This document shows positions 27,916-36,751 of a stretch of DNA of 64,000 bases, one piece after another (the stretch's first letter is position 1; each line of letters begins with the position of its first letter). This stretch comes from Burkholderiales bacterium. Its GTDB lineage: Bacteria; Pseudomonadota; Gammaproteobacteria; Burkholderiales; Ga0077523. A model generated the notes under the pieces. It was not told the origin of the DNA. It ran no database searches and saw only the letters and a list, made by a program, of their open reading frames with translations. Both the position numbers and the translations under genes were made by a program. The stretch lies in NCBI GenBank assembly GCA_022843925.1, contig JALHMS010000013.1:7285-71284 (forward strand), written 5' to 3'.

Positions 27916-29664
27916 ATGGCCGACGCCGAGAACCCGACCGTCATCGCTCGCGAGACGCTGAAGCTGCTGGCCACGCGTCGCATGGCGCCGACTCCGCGGA
28001 ACTACCAGAGCATCTACCAGGAGATCGCGGGCGGGGCGTCGGCCGAGGCATCCTCGGTCGATCGTTTCGCCGTCGTGGTGCGCCAGCTCGCAGCGAAGAA
28101 TCAGGATGACCAGGCTTTGCGCGGTCTCCAGGCAGCGATCGAACAGAACAACGTGGAAGCCATGGGGGCAGCGCTCCTCGCACTCACGGGACGCGCGGAA
28201 CGCCCGGGCGTCGTCGAATCCGCCGCCGCCTTTCGCGAAGCGGTCCGGCAACTGGACATTCCGCACAAGGGCTGGACCGTGGCGCGAAAGCGCGACAGTC
28301 TCGATCGGGTGCTCGCAGCAGCGGGCGGTACGGAATCGCTGCTCACCACGCGTCTCACCTCGCTCGTCCGGGCCTGGCAGGAGGGGGGGCAGGGTGCCGT
28401 GGCCGATGCCGGGGATGTCGCCGAGCGCCCCGCCACCCGCGGCGACACCCCCACACGGGATCCCATGCTGGAGGAAGCGCGGGAGGTTCTTGCCACCGCC
28501 CTCGAGACCGGACTCGGTCCGCGCATCGAACGCTATTCGGATGTGCATTCGGAGCTGTTCCAGCTCGCCTGGCGCGTCCGCGAGGCCGAGGTGCCCGACG
28601 ACTGGAGTCGTCTCGGTCAGCAATTGCGGCAGTTCTGGATCAAGGTCGAGATGCGTGCAGAGCCCGATGAGGAGCTGATCGCGCATCTCATGCGACTCAT
28701 CGGTCTGCTCGTCGACAACATCGACGAACTGGTCGACGACGAGCAATGGGTGCAAGGCCAGATGGCGATCGTCCGCGAACTGATCAGCAAGCCCGTGGAC
28801 CTGCGATCCGTGCGGGAAGCGGAGCGGAGCATCAAGGAAGTCATCTACAAGCAGTCGCACCTGAAGGCGGGGCTGGCCGAGGCGAAGGCCACGATGAAGA
28901 GCCTGCTGTCCATCTTCGTCGAACGACTCGCCGAGGTCACCGGCCACACGGTGGACTACGGCGCGAAGATCGAGCGTTATGCAGCGCGGATCGCCAGCAC
29001 CGAGAACATCGGCAGCCTGAAGACGCTCGTCGAGGATCTGATGACGGACACGCGCGGCATGCAGGTCGACATGTTGCGATCGCGCGACGATCTGGTCAGT
29101 GCCAGAGGTCAGGCCCAGACTGCGGAACGCCGCGTCGCCCAGTTGGAGTCGGAACTGGCGAAGGTCAGCGAGCAGATCCGGGAGGACCACCTCACCGGGA
29201 CGCTCAACCGTCGCGGCATGAACGAAGCGATGCAGCGCGAGCTGTCCCGCGCCACACGCACCGGGCGCCCGATGTGCGTCTCGATGCTCGATCTCGACAA
29301 TTTCAAGAAGCTGAACGACACGCACGGCCACTCGGCGGGAGACGCCGCGCTGGTGCACCTTGCGAAGGTGATCCGCCGTACCGTGCGGCCCACCGACGTC
29401 ATCGCTCGGTACGGCGGCGAGGAATTCGTCATCATCCTGCCGGACACCGACCTCGAGACGGCGGCGGCCGTCACAGTGCGCCTGCAGAGGGAACTGACGA
29501 AGCGGTTCTTCCTGCACGAGAACGAACGCCTTCTCGTGACCTTCAGTGCCGGCGTCGCGCAACGCCAGCCCGACGAGACCGAGGAATCCCTCATCCAGCG
29601 CGCAGACCAGGCCATGTACCAGGCCAAGGTGCAGGGAAAGAACCAGGTCGTGCGGGCGGGCTGA
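27916..29664 (+). CDS. Diguanylate cyclase (GGDEF domain) with helical N-terminus
   Basis: A 582-residue protein with a long soluble helical region (about 1-415, coiled coil in the last part) and a C-terminal GGDEF domain. Active-site GGEEF lies near residue 500, with an RxxD inhibitory site (RPTD) five residues before it, so cyclase activity with product inhibition is likely. The N-terminal region begins with a segment (ARETLKLLATRRMAPTPRNY) seen in a group of betaproteobacterial cyclases with no assigned sensory domain. No membrane helix is visible. Its start is 101 bp from the divergent flgA, which suggests a motility connection. Confidence 0.9.
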   Translation: MADAENPTVIARETLKLLATRRMAPTPRNYQSIYQEIAGGASAEASSVDRFAVVVRQLAAKNQDDQALRGLQAAIEQNNVEAMGAALLALTGRAERPGVVESAAAFREAVRQLDIPHKGWTVARKRDSLDRVLAAAGGTESLLTTRLTSLVRAWQEGGQGAVADAGDVAERPATRGDTPTRDPMLEEAREVLATALETGLGPRIERYSDVHSELFQLAWRVREAEVPDDWSRLGQQLRQFWIKVEMRAEPDEELIAHLMRLIGLLVDNIDELVDDEQWVQGQMAIVRELISKPVDLRSVREAERSIKEVIYKQSHLKAGLAEAKATMKSLLSIFVERLAEVTGHTVDYGAKIERYAARIASTENIGSLKTLVEDLMTDTRGMQVDMLRSRDDLVSARGQAQTAERRVAQLESELAKVSEQIREDHLTGTLNRRGMNEAMQRELSRATRTGRPMCVSMLDLDNFKKLNDTHGHSAGDAALVHLAKVIRRTVRPTDVIARYGGEEFVIILPDTDLETAAAVTVRLQRELTKRFFLHENERLLVTFSAGVAQRQPDETEESLIQRADQAMYQAKVQGKNQVVRAG

Positions 29665-29710
29665 GCGCACCGACACGGCGGATGCGCAGCCCGTCGGGGT
29701 TCCGCGGTGG

Positions 29711-31135
29711 CTACGGCGCCGGCGGGAGGCCCTGGCGCTCGTGGCGCAAGGTCACCAGTTCGAGGCGTCGGAGCATCGCCTCGCTGGCGAACCCCAGATC
29801 GCGGATGAGGCGGAGCCGGTCGAGGTTGGCCCGGTAGTACGACGACCACGCATTGCAGATCTCGAGCTCCTCGAGCACACCGCCGAGGATCCAGTTGCCC
29901 AGTTCGTTACCCGGCGGGATGCGGTCGAAGCGTTCGTTCGGCGCCAGGAACGGTTCGCTCGGATCGATGCTCTGGTCCTCCAGGATCGTCTTGCTCAGAC
30001 GGATCAGCGATTCGATCGCCACCGAGCGGATGCCCAGTTCGCGCGCGGTGCGCGCAAGGCTCGCGAGGCGCATGCCCGATGCGTCGCTGTCGCACGCCTT
30101 CTGGAACATGAACATGCTCACCGTCAGCGCCACGAACCGGTCGGCCAGCAGCACCTCGGGATCCCGGCTGTAGGCATGGAATGCGAGGCCGTCGTCGATG
30201 TTCTCGTCGCGCTTCGCGGCCATCGTCCGCTCCCAATCCGCCGCGAACAAGGCGCCATACGGAAGCCGCGTCAGCGCATGGCGCCAGGAGTAGGCCTCGA
30301 GCGCACCGGGGCGTCCCGCCACATCCTTCAGCCATTCCTGCGAGTTCTCGACGGCATCGGCTTCCACGAGGAAGCCCGCAGCGGCGAGTCGGGCGGCGCG
30401 ATCCGGCTTGCACGCAAACAGGTTCAGATGGAATGCATCGGGCGTCGAGTTCCGGCCGAACGGTACGAGCACCCCCAGCCCGGGCACCAATCTGTAGGAT
30501 TCGTAACCCATCGCGGCGAAGGCCTCGACGAGTGCCATCTGCACTTCGCCGTCCCGCTGCAGTTCGTACTGCACGAGCGGAGACTGTTCGGCGAAGAACC
30601 GGCGACCGCCCTCGAGAATCGGCGCCTCCTCGCCCTCCGCGTCGATCTTGAGGAACGCGATGTCGCGCCAGCCGCGCGAGGTCAGGCAATCGTCCAGGCT
30701 CGTGACCGCCACCGTCTCGGTGCTGCCGTCATCGGCCCCGCCGTGCGACAAGGCGTTCAACTCGGGCTGAAAGTGCATCGACAGTTGAGCCGATCCCGGC
30801 GCCGCGGAGACCGCGCATCGTTCGAGTACGACATGCTCGAAGCCGTTCGCCGCGATCCCCTCCGCGAGGAGATCCGCCGTGGCCGAGGAGGGTTCGAAGG
30901 CCCACACGCGCCCGCTGGGCCCGACGACCTTGGCCATGCTGAGCGCGTAGACGCCGCAGTTGGCGCCGATGTCGACGATGTGCTGACCGGGCTCGAGCAG
31001 GCGCCTCAGGAACCGGATCTCGTCCTCGAACCAGTCGCCCTGTTCCTGCAGGACGTAGGTGGTGATCTGGTCCATCGAGTCCTGTACGGCCACCCGGACG
31101 CCATCTACCATCGTGAGGATCGTGCGTGCTGTCAT
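29711..31135 (-). CDS. FkbM-family methyltransferase with C-terminal extension (copy 1)
   Basis: FkbM proteins are SAM-dependent methyltransferases, often acting on sugars or small metabolites. Of 474 residues, the first 250 hold the methyltransferase: SAM motif I VDIGANCGVYALSM, motif II VWAFEPSSATADLL, and DIAFLKIDAEGEEAPILEG. The rest is a 200-residue extension of unknown function that includes LNLFACKPDRAARLAAAGF and a C-terminal LRLIRDLGFASEAMLRRL. The ATG at 31135 starts just before the conserved part. It is a tandem duplicate of the next gene. Confidence 0.85.
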   Translation of the reverse strand: MTARTILTMVDGVRVAVQDSMDQITTYVLQEQGDWFEDEIRFLRRLLEPGQHIVDIGANCGVYALSMAKVVGPSGRVWAFEPSSATADLLAEGIAANGFEHVVLERCAVSAAPGSAQLSMHFQPELNALSHGGADDGSTETVAVTSLDDCLTSRGWRDIAFLKIDAEGEEAPILEGGRRFFAEQSPLVQYELQRDGEVQMALVEAFAAMGYESYRLVPGLGVLVPFGRNSTPDAFHLNLFACKPDRAARLAAAGFLVEADAVENSQEWLKDVAGRPGALEAYSWRHALTRLPYGALFAADWERTMAAKRDENIDDGLAFHAYSRDPEVLLADRFVALTVSMFMFQKACDSDASGMRLASLARTARELGIRSVAIESLIRLSKTILEDQSIDPSEPFLAPNERFDRIPPGNELGNWILGGVLEELEICNAWSSYYRANLDRLRLIRDLGFASEAMLRRLELVTLRHERQGLPPAP

Positions 31136-31249
31136 CGTCGACGTCTCTCGTGCATGGACCGTTGCGCATGCGCCTGCGGTCCGGGGTTGGGTGGGCCCAT
31201 CGGAGGCCGCGCGATGATAAGTCATGCGCCCCGTCGGGAGGCGGTCGAC

Positions 31250-32662
31250 CTACCCGGGAGCCGTTGGCCCGCGGGCCTGCACAAGGGTCAGACGACGCAG
31301 CATCTCTTCGCTCGCGAAACCGAGATCGCGGATCAGCCGGAGACGTTCCAGGCTCGGCTGGAAGTACGACGACCATGCGTTCAGCCGCTCCAGTTCTTCC
31401 AGCACTGCCGCAAGCACCCAGCGCCCCGGATCGGCCCCGGGTGCCACGGTGTCGAACCGTTCGCCCGGAGGAAGGAACGGCTCCCCCAGATCGGGTGCAC
31501 CCTCCGTGAGGAGGCGCCTGCTCAACTGCACCAGCGCGTGGATCGCCACGGTCCGGTGACCGCATTCGCGTGCGATGCGGGCGAGGCTCGACAGACGCAG
31601 ACGGGACGGCGCTGTCGCGCACAGGTTGCTCAACATCTGGAAGCTGATCCGCAGCGCCACGTAGCGGTCCGGCGCTGGCGTGTCGGGATCCCGGCTGTAG
31701 GCGTGGAAGGCGAGTGCCGCCTCGACGTCCGGATGGTGCCCCTGGTTCGCGCCCGCTTCCCATCCGGCCGCGAGCGCTGCACCATAGGGAAGGGCGGCGA
31801 TGCCATGGCGCCACGACCATGCGTCCAGCGCCCCGGCCCGACCGGCGAGGTCGCCGAACCATTCCTGCGATTCCGCGAGCGATCGGGCGTCGACGAGCAG
31901 GCCCGCTGCGGCGAGTCGGGCGGCGCGATCCGGTTTGCAGGCGAACAGATTGAGCTGGAAGACGTCCTTCGGAGCATCGCGCCGGAAGGGAACGAGCAAG
32001 CCGGGCCCCGGGGCGAGACGGTACGCCTCGTAGCCGAGCGTCTCGAAGGCATCGACGAGACCGAGTTGCATCTCGCCGTCCCTCTGGAGCTCGTACTGCA
32101 CGAGCGGCGACTGTTCGGTGAGCAGGCGTCTGCCCCCGAGGATCACGTTGGCCTCCTCCCCTTCCGCGTCGATCTTGACGAAGGCGATGTCGCGCCAGCC
32201 GCGCGACGCCAGGCAGTCGTCGAGGCTGACGAGCGAGATGGTCTCGCCGCCCGCGGCCGCGACCGGATCGTGGCAGACCGCGTTCATCTCCGGCAGCGCG
32301 CCCGGTGCGAGTTGTCCGACCCCCGACGTGGCGGACACCGCGTGGCGCTCCACCACCACGTGCTCGAAGCCGTTCGCCGCGATCCCCTCCGCGAGGAGAT
32401 CCGCCGTGGCCGAGGCGGGTTCGAAGGCCCAGACGCGCCCGGTGGGACCGACGACCCTCGCCATGCTGAGCGCGTAGACGCCGCAGTTGGCGCCGATGTC
32501 GATGATGTGCTGGCCGGGTTCGAGCACGCGCCGGAGGAAGCGGATCTCGTCCTCGAACCAGTCACCCTGCTCGCGCAGGACGTAGGTGGTGACCTGGTCC
32601 GGCGAGTCGTGCACCGCCACGCGGACGCCGTCCACCATCGTGAGGATCGCAGAGCTTGGCAT
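31250..32662 (-). CDS. FkbM-family methyltransferase with C-terminal extension (copy 2)
   Basis: A 470-residue paralogue of the downstream gene with the same two-part build: IDIGANCGVYALSM and VWAFEPASATADLL for SAM binding, DIAFVKIDAEGEEANVILG, then the same C-terminal extension. The methyltransferase halves of the two genes are nearly identical over long runs even at the DNA level, for example 52 identical bases around 30836 and 32363. The C-terminal parts are more diverged. A 193-bp hairpin element lies just upstream. Confidence 0.85.
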   Translation of the reverse strand: MPSSAILTMVDGVRVAVHDSPDQVTTYVLREQGDWFEDEIRFLRRVLEPGQHIIDIGANCGVYALSMARVVGPTGRVWAFEPASATADLLAEGIAANGFEHVVVERHAVSATSGVGQLAPGALPEMNAVCHDPVAAAGGETISLVSLDDCLASRGWRDIAFVKIDAEGEEANVILGGRRLLTEQSPLVQYELQRDGEMQLGLVDAFETLGYEAYRLAPGPGLLVPFRRDAPKDVFQLNLFACKPDRAARLAAAGLLVDARSLAESQEWFGDLAGRAGALDAWSWRHGIAALPYGAALAAGWEAGANQGHHPDVEAALAFHAYSRDPDTPAPDRYVALRISFQMLSNLCATAPSRLRLSSLARIARECGHRTVAIHALVQLSRRLLTEGAPDLGEPFLPPGERFDTVAPGADPGRWVLAAVLEELERLNAWSSYFQPSLERLRLIRDLGFASEEMLRRLTLVQARGPTAPG

Positions 32663-32674
32663 CGTCTCGGTTTC

Positions 32675-32867
32675 CTAGGGCCTGTTCACACTATGGACGC
32701 CCGCGCGCTGCCGCCGCGAAGGTCGCTGGCAAGGCGCGAACCGGAACCGGGTTGGGCACCCGGTGAGGATTCGTAACACCGCCCGCGACCTTCGCGGCGG
32801 CAACCCGGAGGGAGCGCGCTTGGCCAAGCGTGTTCGCGCGCGTGTCCATGGTGCGAACAGACCCTAG
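32675..32867. mobile_element. MITE-like 193-bp element with nested inverted repeats
   Basis: The outer 32 bp at each end (32675-32706 and 32836-32867) are inverted copies with about six mismatches, both beginning CTAGGG-CTGTTC. Inside are a perfect 16-bp inverted repeat (32711-32726 and 32785-32800) and an inner 7-bp hairpin, so the whole element can fold into one long stem. There is no coding sequence. It has the structure of a non-autonomous transposon. The right end contains the TAG stop codon (32866-32864) of the RES-domain gene. Confidence 0.7.
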
Positions 32868-33583
32868 TAGAGCCCGGAGGGTCGGATCTCCAGCCATCGG
32901 CGCCCCGGTGTGCGCTCCACGACGACCCGGTCCTCGCGGGGGCGGCAGAAGTAGGTGAGGAAGCAGCGCTCGCGCACGGCCGACAGCTTCCCGGGATCGA
33001 ACATGGCCACGTTCGTGCCCTCGCAGCGCGCCGAGCCAACCAGCAGCCCCGCGTCCCCGCGATCGCGCACGAACGCGCCGACCCGCTGCGCGAAGGCATA
33101 GCTGCGGCGGTCCAGCAGGCCGGGGGCTTCCGACTCGCGCCCGCGCAGATCCACGAGCGTCGCATCGCAGCGCACTGCGCACACGCGGCGTTCGCCCGCG
33201 ATGCATCGGTCCTCGTCGGGGAAGCTGTCCATGAGGAACCGGTGCCAGTGGTAGACCGTCTCGTGGACCGTCGTCTCGATCTCGGTCGCGCCGTACCACG
33301 CGCCGAAGCGCCGGCCGTCGCTGAAGCGGGTCGCGACCCAGTGCGCGGGGTCGAAGCTCCACGTGATGACGGTGCCGTAGTCGAAGGGCCGCGTCACGAC
33401 GGCCGAGGGCGTCCCGGCCACGGCGTCGTCCGCCGCCTCGATGGCCGCGGCCCAGTCGGCCGGATCCCGCGAGAGATCGTCGAAGAGGTCCTGCGAGCGG
33501 CGGATGCCCTTGAGGTTGCGGACCAGGTCGCCGGCCAACACGACGGTGCGGTCGCAGAGTGCCTCGAGTGTCGATGCCGTCAC
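32864..33583 (-). CDS. RES-domain toxin
   Basis: RES-family toxins deplete cellular NAD+. The 239-residue product has the RES core: Arg in ATRFSDGRRFGAWYG, then TEIETTVHE, and GSARCEGTNVAMFDP. It starts at GTG 33583, overlapping the antitoxin stop by 4 nt in a GTGA, the normal order for RES-Xre pairs. The last codon and stop fall at the edge of the 193-bp inverted-repeat element, so the original 3' end may have been altered by insertion. Confidence 0.85.
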   Translation of the reverse strand: MTASTLEALCDRTVVLAGDLVRNLKGIRRSQDLFDDLSRDPADWAAAIEAADDAVAGTPSAVVTRPFDYGTVITWSFDPAHWVATRFSDGRRFGAWYGATEIETTVHETVYHWHRFLMDSFPDEDRCIAGERRVCAVRCDATLVDLRGRESEAPGLLDRRSYAFAQRVGAFVRDRGDAGLLVGSARCEGTNVAMFDPGKLSAVRERCFLTYFCRPREDRVVVERTPGRRWLEIRPSGLY

Positions 33584-34044
33584 GTGCCGCGTTCGAAGTC
33601 GAGATAGCGACGCAGGGCCAGCAACCCCTCGAAACCGCGCTCGACGGCGACATCGACGGGGCGGGTGCCGAGCAGGCGATTCGGCGTCGTCATCCAGCGG
33701 TAGGCGAGGTCGAGATCGTGCGGGAACAGGATGCGCAGCGACTTGTGGATTCCCAGAAGATGGCCCACTCGGTCGAGAAGATCGCGGCTGTCCGCCAGGG
33801 GTTCACCGCGACGGTACCGCGCGAGCGTCGCCCGATGCCCGGTCGACATGCCGAGGAGGGCGGACTGCTCCGCCGTGGAAAGTTGCCAGTGCTGGAAGAG
33901 GGTCGTCACCATACGGGCGAGGCGCACGCGGGCATCGCGGGATCCCGCGTTCGAGCGGGCATCGCGGGATCCCGCTGTTACGCGTGAATCGCGTGATCCG
34001 TCATCCGCGCGCTGCGGGATCGTGACGGTTTCGGTGGCGCGCAT
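33580..34044 (-). CDS. Xre/MbcA/ParS-type antitoxin
   Basis: The partner of the RES toxin: a helix-turn-helix around LSTAEQSALLGMSTGHRATLA and a C-terminal toxin-binding domain with YRWMTTPNRLLGTRPVDVA. At 154 residues it includes an N-terminal part made of a nine-residue repeat (SRDAR type) encoded by 27-bp DNA repeats. An alternative start at 33912 would remove the repeats and still keep the helix-turn-helix. The antitoxin probably represses its own operon. Confidence 0.82.
   Translation of the reverse strand: MRATETVTIPQRADDGSRDSRVTAGSRDARSNAGSRDARVRLARMVTTLFQHWQLSTAEQSALLGMSTGHRATLARYRRGEPLADSRDLLDRVGHLLGIHKSLRILFPHDLDLAYRWMTTPNRLLGTRPVDVAVERGFEGLLALRRYLDFERGT
33928..33976. repeat. 27-bp palindromic repeat inside the antitoxin gene
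   Basis: A 21-bp block GCGGGCATCGCGGGATCCCGC occurs at 33928 and again at 33955, a 27-bp period; a diverged third copy follows. Each block has a GCGGGATCCCGC palindrome. In the antitoxin frame they give nine-residue repeats. They may be coding or may be part of the operator if the true start is at 33912. Confidence 0.75.
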
Positions 34045-34143
34045 GGCAGTGACTCCGCAGGGCTGTGCCGGAGAACGTAGCAGATGCTACGAGGCATTGC
34101 AAGCCATCGAAGGCGATCGCCGCGACGGCTCGCTCCCGCAGCG

Positions 34144-34536
34144 TCACTGCTCGTTCCGCCGGGGCGATCCCATGGGAACGAGGCGAATGGTCATCGCCGT
34201 CAGCGCCGCGAAGACCACGTAGGCCGTCGTGAAGACCCACTCGGGGAAGTCGTGGAAGACGACCGCGCGCAGCGCACGCGCGATGAACGACATCTCCGCG
34301 GCCTGACCGCGCAGCGCTGTCTCCCAGTCCGTGAGCGGGCAGGTCATGCCGATCAGACCTTCGAAGGCCACGAACGTGATGGCGGCGAGATGCAGCGATC
34401 GGAAGCGGTAGCCGCGGATCCACGCCCAGCCCCGGAAGTGTCCGATCCAGACCAGCGCGAATCCGCCCACCACGAAGGCGACGAAGAGGGTGTGCGCCAC
34501 GAGCACCAGGTCGGCGGCGATCGCACGCATGGGCAT
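34144..34536 (-). CDS. DUF2784 membrane protein
   Basis: A 130-residue protein with three to four hydrophobic helices. The sequence AHTLFVAFVVGGFALVW, the HLAAITFVAFEGLIG segment and CPLTDWE are typical of DUF2784, a family with no known function. The ATG at 34536 is used; an ATG two codons later is equally possible. It follows the rhodanese gene on the same strand by 43 bp. Confidence 0.82.
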   Translation of the reverse strand: MPMRAIAADLVLVAHTLFVAFVVGGFALVWIGHFRGWAWIRGYRFRSLHLAAITFVAFEGLIGMTCPLTDWETALRGQAAEMSFIARALRAVVFHDFPEWVFTTAYVVFAALTAMTIRLVPMGSPRRNEQ

Positions 34537-34579
34537 CACGGGCGGGTCCGGTCGCCTCCGACCCCGGCGAAGCGGTCGC

Positions 34580-35782
34580 CTACTTCTCGACGGGCCGCGA
34601 AGGGTCGGCGCACCACTCGCTCCAGGAGCCGGGGTACAGCTTCGTGCCCTGGATGCCGGCAAGTTCCATCGCGAAGATGTTGTGGGCGGCCGAGATGCCC
34701 GAACCGCAGGAGTGGACGATCTGTTCCGGACGCACGCCCGCGAGGACGGGTTCGAACGCGGCGCGCAGTTCCGCAGCCGGCTTGAAGAAGCCCATGGGGT
34801 CGAGGTTGCTGCGGAAGAAGTGGTTCACGGCGCCGGGGATGTGCCCGCCCACCGGATCGATGGTCTCGTTCTCGCCGCGGAACCGGTCGGCGGCCCGGGC
34901 ATCGACGATTCGTAAGCGGCCCGTACCGATCTGCGCCAGGATCGCGGCGGCGTCCACCGCGGCACTGCTCGCCTTCGGCTGGAACGTCGTCGGGATGGGT
35001 TTCGGCACTTCCGTCGTCACGGGATGGCCGGTCTTCACCCAGGCGTCCCAGCCGCCGTCGAGCACCGCCACCTTCTGATGCCCCATCCAGTGCTTCAGCA
35101 TCCACCAGAGCCGCGCCGCGTACATGCCACCTCCGCTGTCGTACGCTACCACCTGTGTGCGGTTCGACACGCCCATCCGGCCGAGCCACGTCGCGAAGGT
35201 GTCGCGATCGGGCAGCGGATGCCGGCCGTTCCTGCCGGTGAGCGGTGCCGCGAGATCGCGGTCCACGTGCGCGAACTGCGCCCCCGGGATGTGGGACTTC
35301 GCGTACGACTCGCTGCCGATCGTCTTGTTGACGAGGTCGTGGCGGCAGTCGAACACCACCAAGGAAGGATCGTCGAGCCGCTTCGCCAGCGCTGCGACCG
35401 TCACGAGCGTTCCGAGACCTCCGTCCCCGGCCCCCGAGTCCTCGGCGAGCCATTCGAGGGCCGAGGCGTCGTCCTCGAAGACGCGCACGTCGGCATCCGA
35501 GAGCAGGCGGGTGAGCCAGCCCAGCCACACCGTGAACTGATCCCTCGCGATGACCGCCACGCGACGGAAGTCGTGGGCATGGGCGCGGATGAACTGGATG
35601 TCCTCCCAGGCGACGTCCAGCGTGTAGCCCAGCATGTCGCGCAGATCCATCAGCAGATCCACCGGCCCCTCGAGGCGCAGCGTCTCCAGGACCTCCGCCT
35701 CGAACTTGCGGTAGTCGGACAACGTGAACTCGCCGTAGATACCGGCGGTGATGCGGCGGCCTTCGTGCTGGATGGTGATCAT
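34580..35782 (-). CDS. SpoIIAA-like domain fused to tandem rhodanese (sulfurtransferase)
   Basis: A 400-residue fusion. Residues 1-115 form a SpoIIAA-like/STAS-type domain (ITAGIYGEFTLSDYRKFE, DLLMDLRDMLGYT). Residues 125-250 form a first rhodanese domain without a catalytic cysteine (VVFDCRHDL, HIPGAQFAHVDRDLAAP). The second domain carries the active loop HSCGSGISA with the catalytic Cys. This matches thiosulfate or 3-mercaptopyruvate sulfurtransferases, except for the added N-terminal domain. No signal peptide is seen, so it should be cytoplasmic. It is 36 bp downstream of an EamA transporter gene. Confidence 0.88.
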   Translation of the reverse strand: MITIQHEGRRITAGIYGEFTLSDYRKFEAEVLETLRLEGPVDLLMDLRDMLGYTLDVAWEDIQFIRAHAHDFRRVAVIARDQFTVWLGWLTRLLSDADVRVFEDDASALEWLAEDSGAGDGGLGTLVTVAALAKRLDDPSLVVFDCRHDLVNKTIGSESYAKSHIPGAQFAHVDRDLAAPLTGRNGRHPLPDRDTFATWLGRMGVSNRTQVVAYDSGGGMYAARLWWMLKHWMGHQKVAVLDGGWDAWVKTGHPVTTEVPKPIPTTFQPKASSAAVDAAAILAQIGTGRLRIVDARAADRFRGENETIDPVGGHIPGAVNHFFRSNLDPMGFFKPAAELRAAFEPVLAGVRPEQIVHSCGSGISAAHNIFAMELAGIQGTKLYPGSWSEWCADPSRPVEK

Positions 35783-35818
35783 GGCGTCGGCTGCGAGTGA
35801 GCGTGGAGGAAGTTCTCC

Positions 35819-36673
35819 TCAGCGGACATTACCAGACTCCGACCGGCCGGCACGCAGGCTGAGCACGCCGCCGGTCACGATGAGTGCGATCCCGAGCCAG
35901 CCCACGGTCGCGGGGATCTCGCGCCAGATCGCAAGACCCAGCAGGGTCGAGAACACCACCGTCGAGTACGACAGCGCGCCCGCCACCAGCGTGTGTCCCG
36001 AGTGATACGCCTTCGTCATCGTGAACTGGCCGACGGTGGCTGTCGCGCCGAGTCCGAGGAGGATCCATGCGTTGTCCATGGTGACCGGGCTCGCGCCCGC
36101 CACGAGCATCCAGAGCCCTGCGCAGACCGTGGAAAGCAGCGTGAAGTAGAAGACCACCCGCCAGCTCGGCTCGCCCGTCGCCCCGAGCTGCTTCACGTTG
36201 AGGTACGCCACCGCCGCCAGAGCGCCGGACGCGAGGCCCAGCAGACCGTCGAGCATCTGGTCCTCGCGCAGTGTGGGCTCCAGCAGGAGCACGACACCGC
36301 CGAACGAGATGACGAGCGCGCCGGCCAGCGGCCCCCGGAAATGCTCGTGCAGGAGAAGCGTCGTGAGCAGCGCGAGGAACAACGGCGAGGTGTAGTTCAG
36401 CGTCACCGCGGTGGCGAGCGGCAGTCGGCCGATGCAATGGAAGTAGAGGCCCAGCGACACCACGCCGGCGAGGCCGCGCCAGAGATGCAGGCGCCAGTGG
36501 GCCGTGGCCATCGGCCAACCCCGCATCCGCGCCAGGACCCCGAGCGTCGCGAGCCCCACGATCGAGCGATAGAACACCAGCTCGGCGCTGCCGAAGTGCG
36601 ACGCGCCGATCTTCGCGAAGACGCCCATCGCCGCGAAGGCGAGTCCGGCGACGAGCATCCAGAGGGCACCCAT
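35819..36673 (-). CDS. EamA/DMT-superfamily transporter
   Basis: A 284-residue inner membrane protein with ten predicted helices in two EamA halves. Repeat features include AMGVFAKIGASHFGSAELVFYRS and, near the middle, YTSPLFLALLTTLLLHEHF. Members export metabolites or amino acids; the substrate cannot be predicted. It may be cotranscribed with the upstream DapA-like gene (78 bp) and the downstream rhodanese. Confidence 0.9.
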   Translation of the reverse strand: MGALWMLVAGLAFAAMGVFAKIGASHFGSAELVFYRSIVGLATLGVLARMRGWPMATAHWRLHLWRGLAGVVSLGLYFHCIGRLPLATAVTLNYTSPLFLALLTTLLLHEHFRGPLAGALVISFGGVVLLLEPTLREDQMLDGLLGLASGALAAVAYLNVKQLGATGEPSWRVVFYFTLLSTVCAGLWMLVAGASPVTMDNAWILLGLGATATVGQFTMTKAYHSGHTLVAGALSYSTVVFSTLLGLAIWREIPATVGWLGIALIVTGGVLSLRAGRSESGNVR

Positions 36674-36751
36674 GGATCCGAGGGCTGGGGAAAGGGGGGT
36701 CAGGACCCGGCGGAGGCCGGCGGCTGCGCTGTCGTTCGCTTCCCTGCGGAT

